From the NCBI GenBank assembly GCA_900314375.1, contig OMVC01000073.1:1-30317 (forward strand): a DNA stretch of 30,317 nucleotides. Reading direction: 5' to 3'. This document shows, one piece after another, positions 24,026 through 30,317 of this stretch. How positions within the stretch are numbered: position 1 is the stretch's first letter; every line of letters begins with the position of its first letter. The DNA comes from an uncultured bacterium. Its GTDB lineage: Bacteria > Cyanobacteriota > Vampirovibrionia > Gastranaerophilales > Gastranaerophilaceae. The notes under the pieces are model-generated. The model worked only from the letters and a program-made list of their open reading frames with translations, ran no database searches and was not told where the DNA came from. The translations under genes and the position numbers were made by a program.

Positions 24026-25618
24026 ATGAAAAACGATTTAAAAACTTTAGACAAACAAATAAAAAAGCAAATGACAACAGGCAATATGAAATCAGCTATA
24101 GAGTTGTGTCAAATAGGATTGCAGAAAGACCCGACGAATGCGTCACTGCATTTACGTTTGGGTGATTTATATTTGGCTTGGCATTTGGATATTTATTCAT
24201 CCTGCCAATATATAGATGAAGCGATTACCGAATATCAATTAGCATTAGAATCCATTGATACTTCTGAAATTTACTACAAAATCGGTGTTGCATGGTTTCA
24301 TAAAGGCGAACTTGATAAAGCGGTAAATTATTTTAATAACGCGATTAAGAAAAATCCTAAATATGCAAAGGCATATTATATGCTTGCAAGAACTTATACA
24401 AAAAAGGCCCGCTTTACGGATGCTATTGATAATGCAAAATCGGCAATAAAATATGCGCCTTTAACGAGTTCAAGTGCGCATCATCTTTTGTATAATTTAT
24501 ATCAGGTATCATCTTTCAGAATATTTAAAAATAAAATTAAATCTTATTATGAGTATGTTCTGGCTATATTAACTCTGCCATTTGATTCAGAGGCAATTGC
24601 GAGAGTTAAGGAATCTTTTAATTACATAAAATTTTTACCGATATTGTTAAAAGGTTATTTAAAAATGAATAGCGGCGGTTTGGATAATGCTTTGGATGTT
24701 TATATTGATGCAATAAATAAAGCTCCGGGGTTTGTGCCTTTATATTGCTTGTTAGGAGATATTTATTCGTCGTTAGGTAAATTTGAAGATGCAATAACCG
24801 AATATAAGATGGCTATATGGTTAGATAGCTTAAATATCCCTGCATACAGACATTTGTGTCAGGCTTATGAAGATATGGGCGATTATGAAAATGCAGTTGA
24901 AATTTATAAAAAATTAATTCAAATTATGCCGAATATGCCTGAATATCATTCAAATTTGGCAAATATTTTGTACATAATGGGTAATGTGGACGGAGCAATT
25001 TCACATTTCCAAACTGCTGTTACATTGAACCCGAGCAAAGAATGGACAAGTGTTGTCAACCAAACATTAGGGTTTGTATTCCAAGAGTCAAAAAAAGATA
25101 TCAATGCCGCGATTACTTCTTATCAGAGTGCGTATTTAATGACTCCTGAAGATATTGATATATACATAAATTTAGGCAGTGCTTTCTATGACAAAGAAGA
25201 TTATGATAATGCGTTGACGGTTTATCGCAATGCTTTGGATTTAGACCCTAAAAATGCAAAAATACATTGTAATCTTGCGTTTTTATACTGGGGTAAAGGT
25301 GATACGGAAGAAGCAATAAGAGAATATAAGCACGCAATTGAATATGACGGCACATATTCGATTGCATATAATAATCTTGGTGTAATCTATCTTGATGATT
25401 TGGGCAGAGTAAAAGAAGCTATCGAAATGTTTAAAAAAGCAGTTGAATATAATCCGAATTATGCTTTAGCACATTTCAATTTGGCACGTTCGATTGCGAT
25501 TACAGGTGACAAAATTGAGGCTGCAAAATTGTATCAAATTGCGCAGGATGTAAATAAAATCACTTCTGAAATTGACCCGCAGGATATTATAGATAAAATT
25601 AATGCTTTATTTGACTAA
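24026..25618 (+). CDS. Cytoplasmic tetratricopeptide-repeat protein
   Basis: 530 residues without signal peptide or membrane span. About twelve TPR units fill the chain, for example AVNYFNNAIKKNPKYAKAYY, ENAVEIYKKLIQIMPN and NALTVYRNALDLDPKNAKI. A non-TPR helical insert at about 165-215 (SSFRIFKNKIKSYYEYVLAI) breaks the array. It probably acts as a protein-binding scaffold. It starts a two-gene stretch with the membrane protein at 25648, but that gene has its own -10 sequence. The repeats differ from those of the secreted TPR protein at 4728, which carries a signal peptide and more regular units. Confidence 0.85.
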   Translation: MKNDLKTLDKQIKKQMTTGNMKSAIELCQIGLQKDPTNASLHLRLGDLYLAWHLDIYSSCQYIDEAITEYQLALESIDTSEIYYKIGVAWFHKGELDKAVNYFNNAIKKNPKYAKAYYMLARTYTKKARFTDAIDNAKSAIKYAPLTSSSAHHLLYNLYQVSSFRIFKNKIKSYYEYVLAILTLPFDSEAIARVKESFNYIKFLPILLKGYLKMNSGGLDNALDVYIDAINKAPGFVPLYCLLGDIYSSLGKFEDAITEYKMAIWLDSLNIPAYRHLCQAYEDMGDYENAVEIYKKLIQIMPNMPEYHSNLANILYIMGNVDGAISHFQTAVTLNPSKEWTSVVNQTLGFVFQESKKDINAAITSYQSAYLMTPEDIDIYINLGSAFYDKEDYDNALTVYRNALDLDPKNAKIHCNLAFLYWGKGDTEEAIREYKHAIEYDGTYSIAYNNLGVIYLDDLGRVKEAIEMFKKAVEYNPNYALAHFNLARSIAITGDKIEAAKLYQIAQDVNKITSEIDPQDIIDKINALFD

Positions 25619-25630
25619 ATTTTGCGCTAT

Positions 25631-25636
25631 TATAAT
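25631..25636 (+). promoter_or_regulatory. Consensus -10 just upstream of the 25648 start
   Basis: TATAAT at 25631-25636 ends 11 bases before ATG 25648, so the leader would be only a few bases. TTGACT (25611-25616) is 14 bases upstream, a short spacer. No SD is present. Confidence 0.4.
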
Positions 25637-25647
25637 TGTTGTAAATT

Positions 25648-26661
25648 ATGCGCATAAACAAATTATCAAATAAAATATTGCAAAATAGGTATTTTTTGAA
25701 AGGTTTGGAAAAAATTTCCGAACACGGAACCTCTTTTGCAGCAGCAACTTCGCTTGTATTATCAACAAGTTTAAGACCTTTTGCTATAAACAAAACTCCC
25801 GATACTGAAACCGAAAATAAGCAATATGCTATGGCAAATTCTATTTGTTCAGGGTTAATAAAATTCGGTATAGTTGAGGCTATTGCTTTGCCTATTGAAA
25901 ATGCCGTAAGAAAAATCGATCAAAATCCTGAAAAGTTCTTAAAGCCAAGAACAATAAATAATTTATCAAAAAATACACGCGCGTATAAACTTTTAACTCA
26001 AACGATAAAATTATCAACGGGATTTTTTACTGCAATACCGAAATCAATGCTTACAATAGCGCTTATTCCGATTGTTATGGACAAACTCTTTTTCAAAAAA
26101 TCGGAAAAAGAAATTAAACCTGTTACAAATTATCATCAACCGACATTTTTTGTCGGTAATAATAATGTTAGTTTTACGGGCGGTTTGAATGAAACTATAG
26201 CTAAAGGATTGGCAAAAATTATTGATAAAGAAAAATTACAACAATATGCAATAAAATATCAAAGTAATGATAAAGATATTGCAAAGCACATAACTGCCGG
26301 AACCGATGTGCTTTTAACCTCTGCATTTGCTTATAATACAAATAAAAGCAAAGATATAAAGGAAAATCGCAAAAAAGCTTTGATTTATAACAATATAATT
26401 TCAACAGCCATAACGCTTGTCGGCGGATATTTGATAGATGGAGTTATGAAAAATAAAAATGATAAATTTATAGAAAACTTTAAAAAGCTGAATTCATCAA
26501 ACCCTAATATATCAAAATGCGTTGAAGGAATAAATATTTTACGTCCGGCTTTGATTTTTGCGGGAATTTACTATTGTATATTACCGATATTCTCAACATA
26601 CATGGGCGAAAAAATTGATAAATTCATACAAAAAAATACCAATAAAAATGAGCCTTCATAG
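25648..26661 (+). CDS. Uncharacterised membrane protein with internal duplication and SFTG motif
   Basis: 337 residues. Hydrophobic stretches lie near 30-48, 70-85, 128-150, 215-230, 245-262 and 300-318. Two parts look duplicated: TSLVLSTSLRPFAINKTPD from residue 34 and TDVLLTSAFAYNTNKSKD from 219, each followed by a small-residue helix and a charged amphipathic segment (ENAVRKIDQNPEKF; KNKNDKFIENFK). Between them NNNVSFTGG (174-178 core) resembles the FxG motifs of two other genes in this window. No enzyme motif is seen. A terminator hairpin contains its stop codon. I recognise the style from gut Melainabacteria proteins but no named family. Confidence 0.7.
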   Translation: MRINKLSNKILQNRYFLKGLEKISEHGTSFAAATSLVLSTSLRPFAINKTPDTETENKQYAMANSICSGLIKFGIVEAIALPIENAVRKIDQNPEKFLKPRTINNLSKNTRAYKLLTQTIKLSTGFFTAIPKSMLTIALIPIVMDKLFFKKSEKEIKPVTNYHQPTFFVGNNNVSFTGGLNETIAKGLAKIIDKEKLQQYAIKYQSNDKDIAKHITAGTDVLLTSAFAYNTNKSKDIKENRKKALIYNNIISTAITLVGGYLIDGVMKNKNDKFIENFKKLNSSNPNISKCVEGINILRPALIFAGIYYCILPIFSTYMGEKIDKFIQKNTNKNEPS

Positions 26662-26680
26662 TTTGTGAAGACTCATTTTT
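26644..26680. terminator. Bidirectional terminator overlapping the 25648 gene stop
   Basis: AAAAATGAG (26644-26652) pairs with CTCATTTTT (26672-26680), with inner CTTCA/TGAAG pairing. The TAG stop (26659-26661) lies in the hairpin. A and T runs on both ends suit the convergent gene at 26698. Confidence 0.8.
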
Positions 26681-26697
26681 ATAATTATAAATTCATA

Positions 26698-28926
26698 TTA
26701 AACCGCAGCTGGGGTTTGAGTATATTTTTCCCACAGCTTACCTAAAGCTTGCAATTCACTTCTGGTTTGTGGTTCTTCAAGAATTTGTTGAATTACTCTT
26801 TTGTTTACGTTAGTTAATTTGTAAGAAAATTCCGCCGTTTCATCCCCACCGACTTTGTGCGAAATTTCGTGTAATGCGGTTTCTAATACCTCACTAAAGT
26901 TAGCACTGTCAAGATAATTTTTATCTATCCAGAATCCTTTTGATGCTCCGCCGTCTGTAATGGCTTCTGCTAAAGCAGATGCGTATAATCTTGATTCTTT
27001 TGGTTTAGTATTATTGAATATGAATATTTTTGTATCAATTTCAGCAGGTGCAAAACCTTCTGCTTTAAGACTCGGCGCTAATTTTTTGATTGCTTCTTTT
27101 AATACTGCAATCTTTTTCATTTGCGCTTCTGTTGGTTTTATAGGGTCATGTTTTCTTGCATCACCCATCAAATTTTTTATTGTTTGCATGCCTAAATCTT
27201 CCATATTTTTGTTACAAACTTTGTAACCTTTTCGCTCAAGGTCTTGTACCAATTCAGGTGATGCAGGTGAGTATGCCACATAATTGTCAGGGAAGTTTAT
27301 GTGTACACCTCCCCTGATACTTCCTTGATACCATGCAAAGGCATCAAAGAAATTGCCTAAAGGTGTTTCCGTATTGTCCCAAACAGGTTCTAATGTATTT
27401 ATCAATTTTATTCTGTCTTCTTTTGATAAGTCATATCTTTTGCATAACCATTCAGAAATGTTTCTCAAATCTGTTTGGTTAAGAGTTGTTCTGTCTCTTG
27501 ACGGGTCAAGAACATTCTTTGGCGGTTTTTCTTTTAAGAAGATAATTGCGCCTTGTAATCCGTCATAATCGCCATCATATTCAAATCTTTGTCCGGCAAT
27601 ATAAATTGCTCCTTTTTCACCCGGAATATCTATTCCGCCAAATCCTTTTTTCGGTTGTTTAAGGACTTTAAGTCCAAATATATTATTTTCAAAATCCGGA
27701 GTTTTAAAATGTTCATTACCGGAATGATAGAATCTGTTTATTGTTTTTCTCAAGGTTTCCAATAAGTCCCTATCGTCAGTTTCAAATTCGATATAGTTGC
27801 CGGCTTTTTTAGCGGTTTTTTCTAAATCGTATCCCATAACCTGCTTGTCGGTTAAATCATTTTCCATAAGTTTGAAGGTTAAATCCCAGTTATCAGAACC
27901 TATTTTGACATCTTTTGCACCTTTGTCACGAATAAGTTTTAACGAAGCCATTTTTAAACCTTCGCCATAATTACCTGCAGCTTTTGCATTGTCACGCTTT
28001 GTAGATTCTCCGATAAAGATGGCTTTGTCCGCTGAATATGAGCTGTCTCCTTCAATTCTAACTCTGTATCTGCCGTTGCCAACCGGTTCAAAATTAAATC
28101 TTACACCGTCTAAAGTTTGTCCATGACCGTCAAAGAAATTTTGTAATACATCACGTGCAATTTTATCGTTATTCCATTGAACAGAATCGGCATAACTTTC
28201 TGAAACGTTAGTCATTTGGTCGCTGCGAGGTGTAAAATTCCTTGTCTTGTCTATTTGGGTAACTTTCATTTCTTCGCTTTTTGGCATTTCAAAATGAAAT
28301 CTTCCGCTCGGTTCTATTTCAGGGATGTCAAGAACTCTCATATTTGCGCGATTTGTTGTTTTTACCCTTGCAGGTAAATCAATGGCATCTGTATAAACTT
28401 TTTTCTGTCCCAGACCTGTTACGGGAGGTTCCATCGCATCATACCCGAGTTCTGCTTTGTCTGTAACAGCTTTTAAATTGTCATATACTTTATCGCGTAT
28501 TCCGCTGATACCGGTATCACTATTTAGTATATCATCAAGTTGACTCTTGGTATCTTGTAATTCTTGATTGAGTTGTCTATTCAGTTCGGTTATATCTGCA
28601 TTGGCTTGTCTTAAGCCGGCGTTAGCACTGCGTTCAGCATTCAAGTTTTCTGTTAAATCATTTATTCTTCTTCTATATGGTTCTGTCATTGTGTCCATGT
28701 TACGGCGATATGCTTCTTCAATGTTTCTTAATTGCCTTGTGTAATTTCTTCCGCGAATAATGTTTGTAATTGTTGTTGCTGCCAGTGCTGTTGCTAAAAC
28801 TGCTGCACCTATTTTTACAACTTCTTTTTTATTTATTTTTTTGTTTTCTTGTTGAGGGGTTGTTGTTTTGAATAAACCTTGAAATTGGGGTTGTACACTA
28901 CTATTCTGTATCGCTTGAATTTTCAT
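26698..28926 (-). CDS. Membrane-anchored GHKL ATPase fused to a C-terminal HExxH zincin
   Basis: 742 residues from ATG 28926, preferred over the upstream in-frame ATG 29028 because AGGAG is 10 bases before it and the protein then begins MKIQAIQNSSVQPQFQG. Order of parts: FQG motif (15-17), one membrane helix (37-57), a coiled coil (62-135), a linker, then a GHKL/Hsp90-like ATP-binding domain (about 240-370) with the N-box DVLQNFFDGHG (Asn263, Asp266) and the ATP-lid GNYGEGLKMA (318-327). A following region has GAIYIAGQRFEYDGDY and DPSRDRTTL, like the domain after the ATPase in some Hsp90-fold proteins. The C-terminus carries ALHEISHKVGGDETAEF, an HExxH zinc site at 686-690. Function unknown; an ATP-gated protease at the membrane is one reading. 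Confidence 0.75.
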   Translation of the reverse strand: MKIQAIQNSSVQPQFQGLFKTTTPQQENKKINKKEVVKIGAAVLATALAATTITNIIRGRNYTRQLRNIEEAYRRNMDTMTEPYRRRINDLTENLNAERSANAGLRQANADITELNRQLNQELQDTKSQLDDILNSDTGISGIRDKVYDNLKAVTDKAELGYDAMEPPVTGLGQKKVYTDAIDLPARVKTTNRANMRVLDIPEIEPSGRFHFEMPKSEEMKVTQIDKTRNFTPRSDQMTNVSESYADSVQWNNDKIARDVLQNFFDGHGQTLDGVRFNFEPVGNGRYRVRIEGDSSYSADKAIFIGESTKRDNAKAAGNYGEGLKMASLKLIRDKGAKDVKIGSDNWDLTFKLMENDLTDKQVMGYDLEKTAKKAGNYIEFETDDRDLLETLRKTINRFYHSGNEHFKTPDFENNIFGLKVLKQPKKGFGGIDIPGEKGAIYIAGQRFEYDGDYDGLQGAIIFLKEKPPKNVLDPSRDRTTLNQTDLRNISEWLCKRYDLSKEDRIKLINTLEPVWDNTETPLGNFFDAFAWYQGSIRGGVHINFPDNYVAYSPASPELVQDLERKGYKVCNKNMEDLGMQTIKNLMGDARKHDPIKPTEAQMKKIAVLKEAIKKLAPSLKAEGFAPAEIDTKIFIFNNTKPKESRLYASALAEAITDGGASKGFWIDKNYLDSANFSEVLETALHEISHKVGGDETAEFSYKLTNVNKRVIQQILEEPQTRSELQALGKLWEKYTQTPAAV

Positions 28927-29051
28927 ACACAAAAGTCTCCTATATTGACACACTAATCTGTGATTTATAAAACAATTGAAGCAAAAAAATTGCTTTAAGT
29001 TTACATGTTTGTTAAGTAATGTAAACACAGTCAGGCTTTATGGTAAATACA

Positions 29052-29480
29052 TTAAATTATATGGATTTTTTTCAGAAAAATTGCTGCTCTATTTAAAAAT
29101 GTGTATGGCTTTGATGGTTGAATACTATCAAGCGAAATTCTATCATGCTCTATGATGTATTCCCTTGCAGGTTTTGTTTTTATATATAGTCTTTTTAATT
29201 TAAAATCTAACTTGTTAATTAGTGAAATAATATCAGCATTATGCTCCATAATTTCAATATTACGTAACGCTTCTTTTGGGTTATTAAATTTGTTTTTGGT
29301 AATATATTGTCTTTGAGTCAACAGGCCTGTGGTTGGATGGTTGTAGCAGTCTTCGAGATGTGATTGGTAATCTTTAATGTCCTTTTTATCAGGTAAAATT
29401 CTAGCGTCTATATGCTCTCTTACACGAATTGCATGTTCTATTATATTACCGTAGTTTGGTGTATTATGATATATTTCCAT
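29052..29480 (-). CDS. Uncharacterised 142-residue protein
   Basis: A soluble, charged protein with many His, Asn and Tyr (MEIYHNTPNYGNIIEHAIRV; EDCYNHPTTGLLTQRQYI). The middle is helical (NPKEALRNIEIMEHNADII) and the end basic (NRAAIFLKKIHII). GGGGG lies shortly before ATG 29480 as a possible SD. A promoter with a palindrome sits about 45 bases upstream. The GHKL-zincin gene starts 125 bases downstream on the same strand with its own SD; whether they are co-transcribed is unclear. I recognise no family or catalytic motif. The 125-base gap (28927-29051) shows nothing I can name apart from the SD. Confidence 0.6.
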   Translation of the reverse strand: MEIYHNTPNYGNIIEHAIRVREHIDARILPDKKDIKDYQSHLEDCYNHPTTGLLTQRQYITKNKFNNPKEALRNIEIMEHNADIISLINKLDFKLKRLYIKTKPAREYIIEHDRISLDSIQPSKPYTFLNRAAIFLKKIHII

Positions 29481-29521
29481 ATTAACCCCCAGGCTTTCAT
29501 CATATCATGCTAAAACCAATA

Positions 29522-29550
29522 AATATAATTTTTGCTATAAAATATAGCAA
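29522..29550 (-). promoter_or_regulatory. Promoter with overlapping palindrome, upstream of the 142-residue gene
   Basis: On the minus strand TTGCTA (29545-29550), 17 bases, TATATT (29522-29527). TTGCTATA-AAA-TATAGCAA (29532-29550) is a perfect 8-bp palindrome covering the -35 and spacer, a likely operator position. Confidence 0.45.
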
Positions 29551-29596
29551 TATTAATAATTTGTGTTTTGATAAATTTGTGAAATTTGATATATAA

Positions 29597-29999
29597 TTCG
29601 CCTGTTTGCACAGGATGTAATCCTGACATACACAAAAAAGACTAACTCCCGTTAGTCTTTATAAAATGGTCGGGATGATGCTTGAGTAGTAGGCGAAGCC
29701 TGCGAGCCGTACTAATCAAGTACGCAAAAGGCTGAATTTTAGCGTCAGCGTAAAAATTCGCCTGTTTGTGCAGGATGTAATCCTGGCATACACAAAAAAG
29801 ACTAACTCCCGTTAGTCTTTATAAAATGGTCGGGATGATGCTTGAGTAGTAGGCGAAGCCTGCGAGCCGTACTAATCAAGTACGCAAAAGGCTGAATTTT
29901 AGCGTCAGCGTAAAAATTCGCCTGTTTGTGCAGGATGTAATCCTGGCATACACAAAAAAGACTAACTCCCGTTAGTCTTTTTAAAATGGTCGGGATGAC
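29597..29999. repeat. 160-bp tandem repeat (2.5 copies) carrying the tRNA-Pro 3' end and terminator
   Basis: Units at 29597-29756 and 29757-29916 are almost identical (three base changes seen), with a partial third at 29917-29999 that runs into the real tRNA. Each unit has CAGGAT-GTA-ATCCTG, the tRNA terminator hairpin (copies at 29634 and 29794), the sequence TGGTCGGGATGA equal to the end of the tRNA, and two further hairpins: CTTGA...TCAAG (29682-29720) around AGGC-GAA-GCCT, and an A/T-rich one near 29730-29763. No protein gene is present in 29481-29986 beyond this and the promoter at 29522. Confidence 0.85.
29954..29982 (-). terminator. Terminator of tRNA-Pro
   Basis: AAAAAGACTAAC (29955-29966) pairs with GTTAGTCTTTTT (29971-29982) around TCCC; the minus strand ends in T6. 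It begins four bases after the tRNA 3' end. Copies lie at 29634-29662 and 29794-29822 without a tRNA in front. Confidence 0.8.
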
Positions 30000-30063
30000 A
30001 GGATTTGAACCTGCGGCCCCTTCGTCCCGAACGAAGTGCGCTACCAAGCTGCGCTACATCCCG
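29987..30063 (-). tRNA. tRNA-Pro (anticodon CGG)
   Basis: 77 bases on the minus strand including an encoded CCA. Acceptor CGGGATG pairs with CATCCCG, discriminator A. D-arm GCGC-AGCTTGGTA-GCGC, anticodon arm CTTCG-TTCGGGA-CGAAG with CGG at the wobble-to-third positions, and T-arm GCAGG-TTCAAAT-CCTGT all fold. It reads CCG proline codons and resembles known bacterial tRNA-Pro(CGG) closely in the anticodon arm. Confidence 0.95.
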
Positions 30064-30317
30064 ATATTTAGTTGTCAAGTTGAAAACTTTCGTTTTCAAC
30101 GGTGCGCTACCACCTCTCGAAAAAACAATTCACCGGATTGTTTTTTCTCGGCAGAGTGCTACATCCCGCGATATTTAGTTTTACTTGTTGGGCTTGAAGC
30201 GCACTACGTGCTTCCTCTCAGAAAACGATACTTAATCGTTTTCTTCGGCAGAGTCAAGCTGCGCTACATCCCGATATTTAGTTGTCAAGTTGAAAACTTT
30301 CGTTTTCAACGGTGCGC
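30045..30317. repeat. tRNA-Pro 5'-end fragments with palindromic inserts
   Basis: Bases 30045-30107 recur at 30255-30317 (offset 210, cut by the window end); the shared part is the first 19 bases of the tRNA, its 5' flank with TTGACA, and the hairpin GTTGAAAAC/GTTTTCAAC (30079-30100). Between them the minus strand shows CGGGATGTAGC interrupted by a palindromic block at 30113-30156, after which TGGTAGCGCAC resumes. A second block of the same build lies at 30214-30253. Both blocks start CTCTGCCGA and end GAGAGG on the minus strand but have different inner stems (AAAAAACAAT/ATTGTTTTTT; GAAAACGAT/ATCGTTTTC). No protein gene is seen. Confidence 0.7.

Noticed and set aside
29597..29999. CRISPR-like array
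   Set aside because: Units are 160-bp head-to-tail copies without unique spacers, and no cas genes are present.
29802..30047. Minus-strand ORF of 81 codons
   Set aside because: It covers the tRNA-Pro gene and its repeats; the tRNA folds perfectly, so the ORF is a shadow.
30073..30078. TTGACA as the -35 of the tRNA-Pro promoter
   Set aside because: It ends only nine bases before the mature tRNA, so a -10 at 17 bases would fall inside the tRNA (TGTAGC), which is not a credible hexamer.
30064..30317. Second intact tRNA gene next to tRNA-Pro
   Set aside because: Only 5'-end fragments of the same tRNA are present, interrupted by palindromes; no complete anticodon or T-arm was found.

Overview
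The window is AT-rich bacterial DNA, with long A/T-only stretches between genes. Signal peptides, a secretin, an MsbA-like exporter and a lipoprotein point to a diderm envelope. Gene content fits a gut Melainabacteria-type organism (Candidatus Gastranaerophilales, class Vampirovibrionia): core bacterial genes (gatA, gap, rpmI-rplT, tRNA-Pro) sit beside several uncharacterised proteins carrying short N-terminal or internal 'FxG/FxA' motifs that I associate with that lineage. The taxonomic call is inference from style; no taxonomic marker was compared.

Layout. 1-612: 3' end of an acyltransferase-3 membrane gene, followed by an MsbA-like ABC exporter (639-2456). 2672-4654: a GAF-GGDEF-HD-GYP cyclic-di-GMP protein, then a secreted TPR protein and a MATE transporter ending at a shared terminator (7278-7311). 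On the minus strand lie rpmI-rplT without infC, preceded by a promoter and structured leader. 7997-8292 is non-coding and repeat-rich, followed by an untracked 44-codon membrane miniprotein gene (8293-8427, minus). 8539-10262: a U32/TrhP-like gene overlapping a YqeG-type HAD phosphatase. 10506-16482: a four-gene type IV pilus/type II secretion operon (PilP-like lipoprotein, secretin, PilB/GspE ATPase, PilC/GspF), then a small lineage-style protein (16598-16879). Minus strand 16954-22091: gap with a 10-bp inverted repeat over its promoter, a hicB-hicA-PLP-fold operon joined by two ATGA overlaps, a PepT-like M20 peptidase and gatA.

22215-29480 is the least conventional part: a membrane zincin with HELGH, a coiled-coil protein, a cytoplasmic TPR protein, a membrane protein with an internal duplication, a 742-residue protein that appears to join a GHKL ATPase to a C-terminal HExxH zincin behind a membrane anchor and coiled coil, and an unknown 142-residue protein. 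29597-30317 holds an intact tRNA-Pro(CGG) flanked on one side by 160-bp tandem repeats that carry its 3' end and terminator, and on the other by copies of its 5' end interrupted by palindromic inserts.

Several plus-strand genes (MATE, U32, the 25648 gene) lack a Shine-Dalgarno sequence and have a good -10 hexamer only 6-11 bases before the start codon, suggesting leaderless or near-leaderless mRNAs. Many other genes here have strong AGGAG-type sites, so both initiation modes seem to coexist.
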